The notes beneath the pieces are model-generated. The model made no database searches and was not told the DNA's origin. It saw only the letters and a list, made by a program, of their open reading frames with translations. DNA of 48,252 nucleotides from contig MWCM01000011.1 of assembly GCA_002070055.1 (NCBI GenBank), forward strand, positions 1 to 48,252, written 5' to 3'. Shown piece after piece: positions 26,833-36,044 of the stretch. This DNA comes from a bacterium ADurb.Bin212 (lineage in GTDB: Bacteria; Patescibacteriota; UBA1384; XYA2-FULL-43-10). How positions within the stretch are numbered: position 1 is the first letter of the stretch; each line of letters opens with the position of its first letter. The translations under genes and the position numbers were made by a program.

Positions 26833-28047
26833 TTAATCCCTCTCCGGCTTATCAATCTTCAAATTTTCCGGCGTTCGAATGTTGCCGGTAATTAAATTGT
26901 TCAATAAATATTTTTTTTGTTCTATAAATTTCTCTAATTTCTTGGATAATAATAGAATTTCCCGATCAATTGTGTTGAATATATTGGCGATTGCTTCTTG
27001 TTCATTTTTCGACTGAGGTACTAAAAACTTCATCTTCCTCACATTACCCAGACTTAAAGCAGGCTGTGCATTGCCGCTAGCTAATTCTTTCAATTTTCGT
27101 TTACCGTTTCTGCTTGTTAGCAAATAATAAATAAGTCTTGGGTCAGTATTAGTATTTCTGCATCTTATTCTTATTAAGTTCGCAGGGATGATCGCATACT
27201 CGTTTCCTGCCAAACCATCAATTATAGCGCTAAACCCGACGCTTCCAATTTTAACTGTTAATATATCGTCGACAATGGCATTGCTCCTATAAACCTCACG
27301 AGCTTTTTGAGCTGTAACATAACGAAAACCAGATGTATTGAATTTATCGCCAGTAATATTTTGTCCCTGTAAAACCGGGATTCCGCTTTCAACGTAATCA
27401 GAGTTTTTCAAGTTGCTGCCAAAGGGCCCATCAACAATATTATTTCCTGACCCCGCTAAACCTTCTAGAGTTGTTTGAATCCAGTCATCTTTATATCCTG
27501 GCAATCTCAATTTCCTACTCAACAATTTACATGAAAACCATCGTTTTTGATTTTTTATTATAGAAATCTTTTTCTCTAACAGTTGAATCGCATTATCCCA
27601 AGTTTCCAAAACCGCGACGATACGGTTTTGCTCTGCTGGTAATGGAATATTCACTTTTATAGATGAAATAGTGGCAGCGGAAAGACTTGGCAAACCAGAC
27701 TGTTCGCTATATTTTTTCCAATTTATTGTTAAAAATAAATAATACAAATACTTTGCGGAATAGCCGTCTTTTACTTGACTATAAAATAATGTGTCAACAG
27801 TCCAAAACGGAGAGTCCATAAACTGGGGCCTATCAATCGTTCCTTTCCGACCAATCAATACTGACGGTTTCGAATATAGTGGGGTGTTTGTGCGGCCGAT
27901 GACACCACCGGAAGCAAGTATGGGGTATTCACCCTCGGGAACTTCGATTTCATGTTGAGATTTCCCATGCTTAATCGTAAGACATTTGTCTAATCTCACT
28001 TCTTGCCATCCATCCGGAATATTTTGTTGTGATTTATTATTTTCCAT
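26833..28047 (-). CDS. hsdS: Type I restriction enzyme S subunit (full length, two TRDs)
   Basis: 404 residues with two target-recognition domains, each followed by a conserved coiled coil: first about 10-190 (PDGWQEVRLDKCL...SLSAATISSIKVNIPLPAEQNRIVAVLE), second about 195-395 (PALSLGNVRKMKFLVPQSKNEQEAIANIF). It sets the DNA sequence specificity of HsdM and HsdR. It overlaps the upstream DUF4160-like gene by 11 nt. A second, single-TRD S gene lies upstream of hsdM. Confidence 0.95.
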   Translation of the reverse strand: MENNKSQQNIPDGWQEVRLDKCLTIKHGKSQHEIEVPEGEYPILASGGVIGRTNTPLYSKPSVLIGRKGTIDRPQFMDSPFWTVDTLFYSQVKDGYSAKYLYYLFLTINWKKYSEQSGLPSLSAATISSIKVNIPLPAEQNRIVAVLETWDNAIQLLEKKISIIKNQKRWFSCKLLSRKLRLPGYKDDWIQTTLEGLAGSGNNIVDGPFGSNLKNSDYVESGIPVLQGQNITGDKFNTSGFRYVTAQKAREVYRSNAIVDDILTVKIGSVGFSAIIDGLAGNEYAIIPANLIRIRCRNTNTDPRLIYYLLTSRNGKRKLKELASGNAQPALSLGNVRKMKFLVPQSKNEQEAIANIFNTIDREILLLSKKLEKFIEQKKYLLNNLITGNIRTPENLKIDKPERD

Positions 28048-28414
28048 ATTCTAATTCGGGATTTAATTCCATGAATTTTTTACGTATGTCTTTCAATAAA
28101 TGATTATTTTTGGCGAAATATTTGAGTATGAATTTCTCGTCCATTTCTAGAGGAATTGCGGTTTTGTTCTCTAACAATCTTAATGGATCTAACTGAAACT
28201 TTGCATTTAAATACCTTTGTGAGGATTTAACATGAAAATGAATTGGCATATGGTCTCCCGTGTGGACATAAACTCTGATACCACGATTCATCCCTGTGGG
28301 GAAAATACCTTTCTGGATTATTTGGCCACACTTTTTGTTTATCTGAAAGTCCAGATCAGTGCTAATAGAATCAAAATCAATTTCACTATAAGTCTGTTGG
28401 GATTCATTACTCAT
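28037..28414 (-). CDS. DUF4160-like small protein
   Basis: 125 residues from the ATG at 28414, one base after the preceding stop (TAATATG). The core GIRVYVHTGDHMPIHFHVKSS resembles DUF4160, with HxH in HFHVK; DUF4160 proteins are often found beside toxin-antitoxin or defence genes. A helical N-terminus (1-40) and a helical C-terminus (about 90-125) flank it. It lies between the TM-macro gene and hsdS. It may be an accessory factor of the TIR/TM-macro pair or a passenger. Confidence 0.65.
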   Translation of the reverse strand: MSNESQQTYSEIDFDSISTDLDFQINKKCGQIIQKGIFPTGMNRGIRVYVHTGDHMPIHFHVKSSQRYLNAKFQLDPLRLLENKTAIPLEMDEKFILKYFAKNNHLLKDIRKKFMELNPELEYGK

Positions 28415-28415
28415 A

Positions 28416-29315
28416 TTAATTCTCAATTTTAATTACTTTTGAGGAAGTTTGTTCTTCGCCCTCTTTTTTACCACCTAAAATAACTTGCCGATAATGTTTG
28501 CATGAAAATTTCAGAAATTCGTCAATTTCATCAAGATCTATTTGACCCTTTTTCAAATCATCAGGATAAATACTGATAATCAATTTTTCGCAGATATTAA
28601 GAGATTTGGATGCGTCAATATAACTCGCAATTATTTCCTTAATGGTGCCTTTGCGAGTTAAATATGAGTCCCGACCATGCTGGGTATTAATTAAAGGAAT
28701 CGTGACTGCACTATCTCTCCCAGACTCTAGCGCTATATACTGCCACAATCCATTCAGAGCAGAAATAAAATCATCAATTTCAGATTTGACCCTGTTATTT
28801 TCATTCTTTGTGGAATTGACAACAAAATAAAACTTTTTTCCGTTCTGCTCGACTTCAACTGTTTTCCCGATATCATACGAATTACCAATGTTTATCTTGG
28901 AGGAAAGATCTGTCAAAATGTGCTCCGCTTTCCCTGAATAAAAACGTCTTATTAGCTGGTTTTGTATGCTATTTGCTTTCACTACATTGCCGCCAAGAGT
29001 CATGTCAAATTGGTTATTCACTGGGACAACCAGAGCCCCAATGTTATCAAAAGCATCACCGACTTTTACCTCAACATAGCTATCCTTACCACGAAGATGA
29101 TAACCGAAGCAGGTTTTAGGCTTATTTTTCCATAACGAAAAAAGTATTACTAGCAAAGCAGCAAGTACGAATACTGTCACGCTCTTAAAATACTTATCTG
29201 CCGCCCCGTCCGTGCTATAACTAAAAATTTCAATTACCAACCAGAAAAGACCTATTCCTGAAAAGAAATCAATGAAAATACTTTTTGAGTTATTAACCCA
29301 TCTTTTCCAATTCAT
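28416..29315 (-). CDS. TM-macro effector, type II Thoeris ThsA-like
   Basis: 299 residues. Two membrane helices (about 12-31 and 44-62) are followed by a macro-type domain (about 80-258): VEVKVGDAFDNIGALVVPVNNQFD, then TLGGNVVKANSIQNQLIRRFY and VTIPLINTQHGRDS. Two TM helices plus a macro domain is the ThsA architecture of type II Thoeris. There the macro domain binds the TIR product (histidine-ADP-ribose, from memory) and the membrane part harms the cell. It overlaps the TIR gene by 4 nt. Assignment rests on domain order and partnership, not on a search. Confidence 0.8.
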   Translation of the reverse strand: MNWKRWVNNSKSIFIDFFSGIGLFWLVIEIFSYSTDGAADKYFKSVTVFVLAALLVILFSLWKNKPKTCFGYHLRGKDSYVEVKVGDAFDNIGALVVPVNNQFDMTLGGNVVKANSIQNQLIRRFYSGKAEHILTDLSSKINIGNSYDIGKTVEVEQNGKKFYFVVNSTKNENNRVKSEIDDFISALNGLWQYIALESGRDSAVTIPLINTQHGRDSYLTRKGTIKEIIASYIDASKSLNICEKLIISIYPDDLKKGQIDLDEIDEFLKFSCKHYRQVILGGKKEGEEQTSSKVIKIEN

Positions 29316-29815
29316 AATCCCAAGCTTTTATAAAAATTATCATCATAATAATAATCGCTGATTTTGCCTTCATTACGATACCTTAGGTCTAGTGCTGGCC
29401 AGTTGTTTAAGGCATACTCAATAATCTTTTGGTTAAAACCGACATGTACGGCTAGAACGTCATCCAATATAGGAGGACAATGCTCCAGATCCTTTCTGCG
29501 TCTGCCATTTAAATTTACAACAATTATCGGCATCTCCCTTTTAATCGCCTGCTCAATTTCCCAACGGACGAATTTGTAGAGATATTTTGTATTTGTTCCA
29601 ACCAGCAATACAAAAGTTTTTGTATTTCTTAGTCTCTCCTGTAATTTCTCCTTAATCGTCTGTTCAGTTGACCATGGCATTAGATTGTTTAAATCGTGAG
29701 CATCATAAAAATTGAAAGTTGTTCCATCATTCTTTTTCCATGCTTGCATCAAGCGATAATAATGTATGTCATTGTCTGCATCAAACGCTACGTATGTTTT
29801 ATTCGTATAAGACAT
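29312..29815 (-). CDS. TIR-domain protein, Thoeris ThsB-like
   Basis: 167 residues, a stand-alone TIR-like fold of the ThsB/MTH538 type. It starts TYVAFDADNDIHYYRLMQAW, then TKTFVLLVGTNTKYLYKFVRWEIEQAIKREMPIIVVNLNG. E86 in RWEIEQA sits where the NAD-consuming Glu of TIR enzymes is found. It should make an ADP-ribose-type signal on phage sensing, for the TM-macro protein coded next to it. Its ATG overlaps the hsdM stop (TAATG), so expression is tied to the restriction-modification system. Confidence 0.82.
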   Translation of the reverse strand: MSYTNKTYVAFDADNDIHYYRLMQAWKKNDGTTFNFYDAHDLNNLMPWSTEQTIKEKLQERLRNTKTFVLLVGTNTKYLYKFVRWEIEQAIKREMPIIVVNLNGRRRKDLEHCPPILDDVLAVHVGFNQKIIEYALNNWPALDLRYRNEGKISDYYYDDNFYKSLGL

Positions 29816-31326
29816 TATTGTACCCCCAACTGTCTAAGATACTCCGCCATTTGCTTTTCAAGTTTTTGAAGCTCCGGCTCAAGTTCAGCCAATTCTTTTA
29901 GATTGGCTTGGATATCAATCGGTTCCTCTTCGACGAAGGTGTCTACGTAACGGGTAATGTTTAGATTGAAATCATTTTCCTCGATGTCTTTAAAGCCAAC
30001 TTTCCTGGAAAACTTTTCAATTTCTCTGCGCTCCGCATAAGTGTTGTAAATTTTATCAATATTCTCTTCGGTCAGAGTATTTTGAGCTTTCCCCGGCTTG
30101 TATTCTTTTGACGCTTCTATGAATAAGATGTCTTTTTTGTTCTCGTTAGCTCCGCCAAGTTCGCGCGAGCGGTCGATTATTAAGATAGCCACAGGGATGC
30201 CAGTTGTTTGAAAAAGCCCGGCAGGTAAACCAATCACGGCATCGATGATATTTTCTTTGATTAATTGCTCTCGAATTTTGCCCTCGGCACCACCTCGGAA
30301 AAGCACACCGTGGGGAACAATAACCGCGATTCGACCAGTCTTTGGTTTGGCGGTTTCAATCATGTGAGTGATAAAGGCGTAATCTCCTTTGTCTTTAGGT
30401 GGGACTCCTCGCCAAAACCTTTTGTATTTATCCGAATCAGCATTTTCTGCACCCCATTTTTTAAGAGAAAAAGGCGGATTGCAAACTTGGGTATCAAACT
30501 TCATTAGCTGATCATCTTCAACCAGCATTGGGTTGTTTAATGTGTCACCCCATTCTAGACGAGCTGAGTCTTTGCCGTGAAGGAACATATTCATTCGAGC
30601 AAGCTGGTAAGTTGAACCAGTTGATTCCTGACCATATAAAGCATAGTTTTTTGATCCTTTTTTCTCAACTTCTTCACCTGCTAGTAGCAGCAGACCGCCA
30701 GATCCAACAGCACAGTCTGCAATACGATCGCCGTCTTTTGGCTGAGCAAGTTTGGCGAGAAGCGACGCAACTGACCGCTTGGTAAAAAATTCCCCTGCTT
30801 TTTTGCCTGCATCGGCGCCAAATCGCTCGATCATATACATATACGAGTTGCCGATTACATCCTCGCCAGCTTCAGTCAAATCTATTTGATGAAAATCGTG
30901 GATGAGGTGGCGAATCATTTTGTTTCGTTGATCTAGCTTACCGAGAATTGACTCGGAGTTAAAATCGACACTGAAAACACCGTCTAGTTTGTCTTTATTG
31001 GCATCTTCAATTTTGTGCAGCACCTTATTGAGTTCTTCGCCGATGTTGTCCTGTTCGATGATGGAATAGATGTAATCGAAAGAACAGTTTGGCGGAAGAT
31101 AGAAGCGGTCAAGCTTCATTTTTTCAGCGATCCGTTGCTCGTCATTACCAAAACGAGCCTTGTAGGTTTCGTGCTGCTTTTTTGAGAGATCGCTAAGATA
31201 TTTGAAAAATAACATGGCGAGGGCGTAGTCTTTATAAATTCCACCATCGACGCTTGTTCGGGAAGAATCGGCTGCCGCCCAGAGAATTTTGTTTAATTCA
31301 TCTTGCGAGTACTTTTTGGGTGTCAT
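29815..31326 (-). CDS. hsdM: Type I DNA adenine methyltransferase (HsdM)
   Basis: 503 residues. The N-terminal helical HsdM domain is followed by the SAM motif I DCAVGSGGL (about 204-212) and the catalytic NPPF (283-286), typical of N6-adenine methylation. A GEFFTKRSVASLLAKL stretch precedes motif I as in other HsdM. GAGGT stands before the ATG. The C-terminal helix binds HsdS. It protects host DNA and forms part of the restriction complex. Complete. Confidence 0.96.
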   Translation of the reverse strand: MTPKKYSQDELNKILWAAADSSRTSVDGGIYKDYALAMLFFKYLSDLSKKQHETYKARFGNDEQRIAEKMKLDRFYLPPNCSFDYIYSIIEQDNIGEELNKVLHKIEDANKDKLDGVFSVDFNSESILGKLDQRNKMIRHLIHDFHQIDLTEAGEDVIGNSYMYMIERFGADAGKKAGEFFTKRSVASLLAKLAQPKDGDRIADCAVGSGGLLLLAGEEVEKKGSKNYALYGQESTGSTYQLARMNMFLHGKDSARLEWGDTLNNPMLVEDDQLMKFDTQVCNPPFSLKKWGAENADSDKYKRFWRGVPPKDKGDYAFITHMIETAKPKTGRIAVIVPHGVLFRGGAEGKIREQLIKENIIDAVIGLPAGLFQTTGIPVAILIIDRSRELGGANENKKDILFIEASKEYKPGKAQNTLTEENIDKIYNTYAERREIEKFSRKVGFKDIEENDFNLNITRYVDTFVEEEPIDIQANLKELAELEPELQKLEKQMAEYLRQLGVQ

Positions 31327-31328
31327 AT

Positions 31329-31910
31329 TTACCTCGTTATTTTTTTAAGAATATCATTAATAATTTTTTGATTGATCTGGCTTTTTCTAATTAGCAGCTT
31401 ATCTTGACTAGCAAAGTTTTCCGAAAGAGAAACAAGATGTTGCTGCTCTTCTCTTGGGGGAATTGGTATTTCCATATTCTCAAGATTAGATCGAGTAATA
31501 TTCTGTATATAAGCTCCTGATGTTATTTGTGATAATTGGTTCTGGCCCTCGGAGGAATTAAGATAAAGCGCAAGATATTGAGGGACGATATTAGGGTTTT
31601 TTACTCTAATAATATATAAGCTTGAAGAGGCGATAATATTGTCTTTGTTCAAGTCGACATAAATTGCTTTGTGTGATCCAGCTCCTCTGGAAGAGAGTAG
31701 TACATCGCCCTGCTTTATAAAAAATGAGTTCTTGGTTACCTCGACATTTACGCTGGTAAGTCCACTAGCAGAGGTTAAATATTCGCGAGGGTTCATGTCC
31801 TTGGTCTGGATAACACGAATTAAGCCGGTAGATGATGGCAGAATAGCGCCCCTGAATGCATAACCAGAATTTATGTTAACGATGTCTTTTAATGGTTTTT
31901 TATTCTTCAT
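31329..31910 (-). CDS. Single-TRD (half) type I S subunit
   Basis: 193 residues containing one target-recognition domain and one coiled coil: LKDIVNINSGYAFRGAI at the start, ITSGAYIQNITRSNLENMEIPIPPREEQQHLVSL near 130-165, helix to the end. It is half the length of HsdS. Half-S proteins can work as dimers or swap with full S. It is the first gene of the defence operon; its ATG at 31910 lies about 7 nt from a good -10, so its mRNA is probably leaderless. Confidence 0.88.
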   Translation of the reverse strand: MKNKKPLKDIVNINSGYAFRGAILPSSTGLIRVIQTKDMNPREYLTSASGLTSVNVEVTKNSFFIKQGDVLLSSRGAGSHKAIYVDLNKDNIIASSSLYIIRVKNPNIVPQYLALYLNSSEGQNQLSQITSGAYIQNITRSNLENMEIPIPPREEQQHLVSLSENFASQDKLLIRKSQINQKIINDILKKITR

Positions 31911-31916
31911 ATGTTC

Positions 31917-31945
31917 AATTTATCAGGGTAGTTAAGAGTTGTCAA
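31917..31945 (-). promoter_or_regulatory. Defence operon promoter, likely leaderless
   Basis: On the minus strand TTGACA (31945-31940), a 17-nt spacer and TAAATT (31922-31917). The start point falls at about 31911-31910, on the ATG of the half-S gene. Confidence 0.7.
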
Positions 31946-31949
31946 TACT

Positions 31950-32165
31950 TTTTATTGTACACAAAGCGTTACTACGTATATTTATCCCCAGACCCCTTGA
32001 CAAATAATATCGGCAGTGCAAAAATGGTATTAACAATTTGGATGGCCGTTCATGGCCGATATGTACATTATTGTACGCACAGAATAGGTTTATGGATCAT
32101 ATATCCGAATGCCTATCGTGGGTACTTTTTTTGTGTTTATTTGTTAATTGTTTAGCCCTAAGGAG
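31950..32165. other. Divergent intergenic region
   Basis: It separates the minus-strand defence operon from the plus-strand phage-like cassette. Visible: a perfect TTGACA at 31997-32002 on the plus strand with no good -10 at 17 nt, GGCCG..TGGCC and TGTAC..GTACA inverted repeats around 32041-32080, a T7 run near 32130, and AAGGAGG just before the gene at 32171. No RNA gene recognised. Confidence 0.4.
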
Positions 32166-32170
32166 GCAAA

Positions 32171-33505
32171 ATGGACATGAATTACAAAATCGCGTACGTC
32201 GACATCAAGGATTTGGTCCCGGCAGACTACAATCCTCGAAAATGGAGTGATCAGCAACTCGCAGACTTAAAGGAAAGCCTAAAGCACTTCGGGTTCGTAG
32301 ATCCTGCCATAGTGAACTCGAATGAGAGTCGTAAGAACATTATCATCGGTGCACACATGCGGGTAGTGGCTGCAAAGGAGCTAGGCATCGAGAAAGTGCC
32401 TGTGGTATATGTCGATATCGCGGATATCAATAAGGAGAAAGAGCTAAATTTAAGGCTCAATAAGAATACCGGAGAATTTGACTTTAAGCTATTAGCAGAA
32501 TTTGATGAAAAGTTTTTGGCTGAAGTCGGTTTTAATTCCGAAGAACTAGATGATGTTTTTAATATCGAAACCAAACCGGAGCAATTCGATATAGAGAAGG
32601 AGCTAAAAAAGCTTGAAATCAGGGAGATCAAAATTAATGAAGGCGATGTGCTGGATCTTGATGGCTCAAGGCTTATGTGCGGCAATAGCACCGTCGGGGC
32701 AGATGTTACAAAGCTGATGAATGGGGAAAAAGCTGATCTTTGTCTCACCGATCCCCCGTATATACTTGATTATCTAAACGCCAAACGTCATGGCAAACCC
32801 ACCGAGGGATTTGGTGCGAAGAAGAATCGCAAATATATCGGCACCGATGAATTGCCGGATAACTTTACCGAGCTTTGGATGGCGAATATCGCCGCCATTC
32901 AAAAAGATGATTTTAGCATTATCGTCTACGAAGCTTGGAAAAATATCCGGACTATTTGGAATGAGATGGAGAAGTATTGGAAGGTGAAGAATATGATTGT
33001 TTGGCATCTCCCCAACCGCAATCAGGGCTATGCGGCTACTCATAAATTCTTCTCTAAATACGACATTGCTATGGTGGGCGCTTCACCTAATTCAGATATT
33101 GAATATAACATGGAAGCTGAAGAAGATGGTTTGCAGAACGAATACGAGACTGCGCTTTATGCTATCTCCGGCAAGCCTCAATGGGAAGGATACGCCAAAG
33201 GTAAAAAAGTTCAGCCGACTGATTTTATCGAATTCAACGCCGCTGACGAAAAATCATCCGGCCAAGGTATTATCTTTGGCACTAAACCGCTGGAAATATT
33301 GATCCCGTATATTAAAGTGCTTACCAAACGAGGCGATCTGATCGTCGAGCCATTTGGTGGTAGCGGAAGCACCCTTATCGCAGCCACTAAGATGAAACGT
33401 CGTTGTTACATCATGGAAAAGTGCCCTATTTATGCTGAAGTGATCCGCAACAGATGGGAAAAATCAACCGGCAAAAAAGCCCGATTAATTGAGGAGGCAA
33501 AATGA
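32171..33505 (+). CDS. ParB-like nuclease domain fused to DNA methyltransferase (phage-type)
   Basis: 444 residues, AAGGAGG before the ATG. Residues 1-100 are a ParB/Srx-like domain (YNPRKWSDQQLADLKESLKHFGFVDPAIV, then GAHMRVVAAKELG). Residues about 160-440 form a DNA methyltransferase with catalytic DPPY (near 195) and the SAM motif EPFGGSGSTLIAA near the end, the beta-class order. This fusion is common in phages, where it stands next to terminase genes, as here. It overlaps the next gene by 4 nt. Confidence 0.92.
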   Translation: MDMNYKIAYVDIKDLVPADYNPRKWSDQQLADLKESLKHFGFVDPAIVNSNESRKNIIIGAHMRVVAAKELGIEKVPVVYVDIADINKEKELNLRLNKNTGEFDFKLLAEFDEKFLAEVGFNSEELDDVFNIETKPEQFDIEKELKKLEIREIKINEGDVLDLDGSRLMCGNSTVGADVTKLMNGEKADLCLTDPPYILDYLNAKRHGKPTEGFGAKKNRKYIGTDELPDNFTELWMANIAAIQKDDFSIIVYEAWKNIRTIWNEMEKYWKVKNMIVWHLPNRNQGYAATHKFFSKYDIAMVGASPNSDIEYNMEAEEDGLQNEYETALYAISGKPQWEGYAKGKKVQPTDFIEFNAADEKSSGQGIIFGTKPLEILIPYIKVLTKRGDLIVEPFGGSGSTLIAATKMKRRCYIMEKCPIYAEVIRNRWEKSTGKKARLIEEAK

Positions 33506-33948
33506 GCCACAACCTCACTCTGGTAAAAAAGAAAGCCAATCAAACTAAGCTGCTCGAACAGCTAAAGACGGTACCAATTATCGAGGTGGCTTGCCAAAAA
33601 ATCGGGATTGGCAGGAATAGCTATTACCGTTGGCGCAGGGAAAGCAAAAAGTTTTCCCAAGCTGCCGATAAAGCACTGGAGGAGGGGTGTCAATTTATAA
33701 ATGATTTAGCGGAGAGCCAGCTGATAAGCGCCATGAAGGATAATAATCTGACGGCGGTGATGTACTGGCTCAATCACCGCCACAATACTTACAGAAACAA
33801 GCTGGAAGTAAATGGCAGCCTGGAAATAGCTAAACAAGAATTATCTAAAGAGCAGGAACAGAGCATTAAAAAAGCTCTAAAGCTTGCAGACTTATTAATT
33901 AATGAGGAAGGGAACAAAGATGAAACTGATAGACAAGAAGATCATTGA
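33502..33948 (+). CDS. Terminase small subunit-like protein
   Basis: 148 residues, helical. The N-terminal helix-turn-helix (VPIIEVACQKIGIGRNSYYRWRRESKKF) would bind the packaging site. The middle, with AVMYWLNHRHNTYRNKLEVNG, is typical of phBC6A51-type small terminases. It overlaps the methyltransferase gene by 4 nt and the large-subunit gene by 29 nt. Confidence 0.8.
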   Translation: MSHNLTLVKKKANQTKLLEQLKTVPIIEVACQKIGIGRNSYYRWRRESKKFSQAADKALEEGCQFINDLAESQLISAMKDNNLTAVMYWLNHRHNTYRNKLEVNGSLEIAKQELSKEQEQSIKKALKLADLLINEEGNKDETDRQEDH

Positions 33949-35407
33949 AAAAGCTATTAAAGATCCGTCAATTAGAACTGAGCTGGCTAAAAAATCACAT
34001 TACTTTTTCTTTCACATCTATTTCCACGACTACGTTACCTACAAAGTTGCTAACTTTCAGAAAGAGATGTTTAAAATTTCTGAAGACGATAATATCAGGC
34101 TTGCAGTAATCTGCGGTTTCAGGAATTCGGGGAAAAGCTCTATTATGACTGCGAGCTACCCTATTTGGTCAATTCTGGGCAAGATGGAGCGAAAATTCGT
34201 TGTCATATTATCGCAAACAGCCGAGCTGGCTAAGCAGCATTTTAGCAACTTAAAGAGAGAGCTGGAAAATAATGATTTGCTTAAACAGGATCTCGGCCCT
34301 TTTCAGCAACAAGACGAGTGGAATTCATGCAGCTTGATTATCCCTAAATACAATGCAAAGATCATTGCTGTTTCGAAGGAACAATCATTTCGTGGTATTA
34401 GGCACGGCAAATACAGGCCTGATCTAATTATCGGGGATGATATCGAGAATCTGGCATCGGTTAAGTCGGAGGAATCACGCAAACAAACCTATGATTGGTT
34501 TAACGGTGAGGTAATGCCGCTGCGCGCCGATAATGCTAAGGTAGTAATTCTTGGCAACTTATTACATGAAGATTCTCTAATTTCCCGATTGGGCAGGGAG
34601 ATTAGAGATGAAATCAGAGATGGCGTTTATCGTGAATATCCCCTTATCAATGATAAAGGCAAGATTGCTTGGCCCGGTAAATACAAAGATATGGACGAGG
34701 TTAAGAAAGAGGAAAAGATCGTTGGAGATAAATTTGCTTGGGCCAGAGAATATCTGCTTATTGTGACCGATGACCAGGAGCCGGTGATTAGCAAGGAGTG
34801 GATAAAGTATTATCAAAAGCTGCCGCAAAAGCAGCCGGTAGTAGGAAATATTAACATTGTAGCCTACGCCTCAGGAGTAGATATAGCGGTATCTGAAAAA
34901 GACAAAGCGGATTATACGGCAATTGTGAGTTGCAAGATATTTGGTGAAGGCAAGAACAAAAAGATTTATATCTTGCCCAATCCGATAAACGCTAAAAACA
35001 CTTTACCTACTACGATCGATAATATCGTAAAAATTTCAAATTATTTTAAGCAACGGCATTCATATAAGATATATATTGAAGAAGTCGGAACCCAAAAGGG
35101 CTTGACCCAGATATTAAAGGAAAAAGGGATAAAAACTGAGGGAATCAATATTAGAGGCAACGACAAAAGAACCAGATTGTGCATGGTTTCCAAATATATT
35201 GAAGAGGGCAGGATTTTATTCCCAGCTATAGGTGCGGAGGAATTACTCAAGCAGATGTTGAGTTTTGGCTTACAAAAACACGATGATTTGGTTGACGCCT
35301 TTACCACTCTTATTCAAGGAATCGAGGAGAAGCCACCAAGCATGTGGTGTGGTTTTGCGATTCTCAATTCTACAGGATTTACTAATTATAACCCGGCAAG
35401 ATGGTAA
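33920..35407 (+). CDS. Phage terminase large subunit
   Basis: 495 residues from the ATG at 33920, preceded by GGAAGGGAAC; an ATG-like start at 33902 is less likely. The packaging ATPase has Walker A GFRNSGKS (66-73) and Walker B LIIGDD (169-174). The RNase H-like nuclease begins at SGVDIAVSEKDKADYTAIV (D321) and ends near HDDLVDAFTTL, giving the acidic residues for DNA cutting. It appears intact, yet no portal, capsid or tail gene follows. Confidence 0.9.
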   Translation: MKLIDKKIIEKAIKDPSIRTELAKKSHYFFFHIYFHDYVTYKVANFQKEMFKISEDDNIRLAVICGFRNSGKSSIMTASYPIWSILGKMERKFVVILSQTAELAKQHFSNLKRELENNDLLKQDLGPFQQQDEWNSCSLIIPKYNAKIIAVSKEQSFRGIRHGKYRPDLIIGDDIENLASVKSEESRKQTYDWFNGEVMPLRADNAKVVILGNLLHEDSLISRLGREIRDEIRDGVYREYPLINDKGKIAWPGKYKDMDEVKKEEKIVGDKFAWAREYLLIVTDDQEPVISKEWIKYYQKLPQKQPVVGNINIVAYASGVDIAVSEKDKADYTAIVSCKIFGEGKNKKIYILPNPINAKNTLPTTIDNIVKISNYFKQRHSYKIYIEEVGTQKGLTQILKEKGIKTEGINIRGNDKRTRLCMVSKYIEEGRILFPAIGAEELLKQMLSFGLQKHDDLVDAFTTLIQGIEEKPPSMWCGFAILNSTGFTNYNPARW

Positions 35408-35411
35408 AAAC

Positions 35412-36044
35412 TCATTTTAATAAATCGTTGGAAGCAGTCCAAAGATTCGGTAAGGTTTGCCAGAACAATTGATTCTCATCCTGTCCCCAGTTCACTTTGT
35501 CTGCCGTCTCTTTATCAAAGGTGCATTTGTATACGACTTCATCTGAATTATTGCCATATTTATCAGTCATCGGATAGTAGGCAAAAATTGCTGCTTGTTT
35601 AATCTCCTTGCCGGTTTCTTTGTAAATTGTTTTAAGCATTTGTGAGCTAGTATATATAATGTCCTTCCTTGTAGAGCTCTGGCTTAATAGCTCATCAGCA
35701 TTGAATTCGACTATTACGCCATACCCACCATCGACTTGAGAAGTTACTCTAATTGATCGAATTTTATCCTGGTCGCGATTATTCTTCCCTGAATATTTTG
35801 CCGTGATAGTATCTTTAATGATATCCTCATCGCTTTTATTGATGTTTGATGCATTGCTATCGTTTGTTTTAGTTTTATTGCTTTCGATTGGTTTAATATT
35901 GGAATTATCAGCTATCAAAACTATTACCAGAACTATTACCATTATCAGTATCAGCAAAACAAATGGGCCCAAACAATATTTCACGACCCCTTGATTCATT
36001 TTTTGCTTTTTATTTATGTTTGAATCGTTTTGTTGTGGGCTCAT
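35412..36044 (-). CDS. Single-pass membrane protein in the phage-like cassette
   Basis: 210 residues, AAAGGAGG before the ATG. A short polar N-terminus is followed by one membrane helix (about 28-47, VLLILIMVIVLVIVLI) and a Ser/Asn/Lys linker; the C-terminal alpha/beta domain contains GYGVIVEFNADELL. No family recognised. It runs opposite to the terminase genes and ends 4 nt from them. The structured RNA candidate lies upstream, so it might be controlled by that leader. Confidence 0.65.
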   Translation of the reverse strand: MSPQQNDSNINKKQKMNQGVVKYCLGPFVLLILIMVIVLVIVLIADNSNIKPIESNKTKTNDSNASNINKSDEDIIKDTITAKYSGKNNRDQDKIRSIRVTSQVDGGYGVIVEFNADELLSQSSTRKDIIYTSSQMLKTIYKETGKEIKQAAIFAYYPMTDKYGNNSDEVVYKCTFDKETADKVNWGQDENQLFWQTLPNLWTASNDLLK

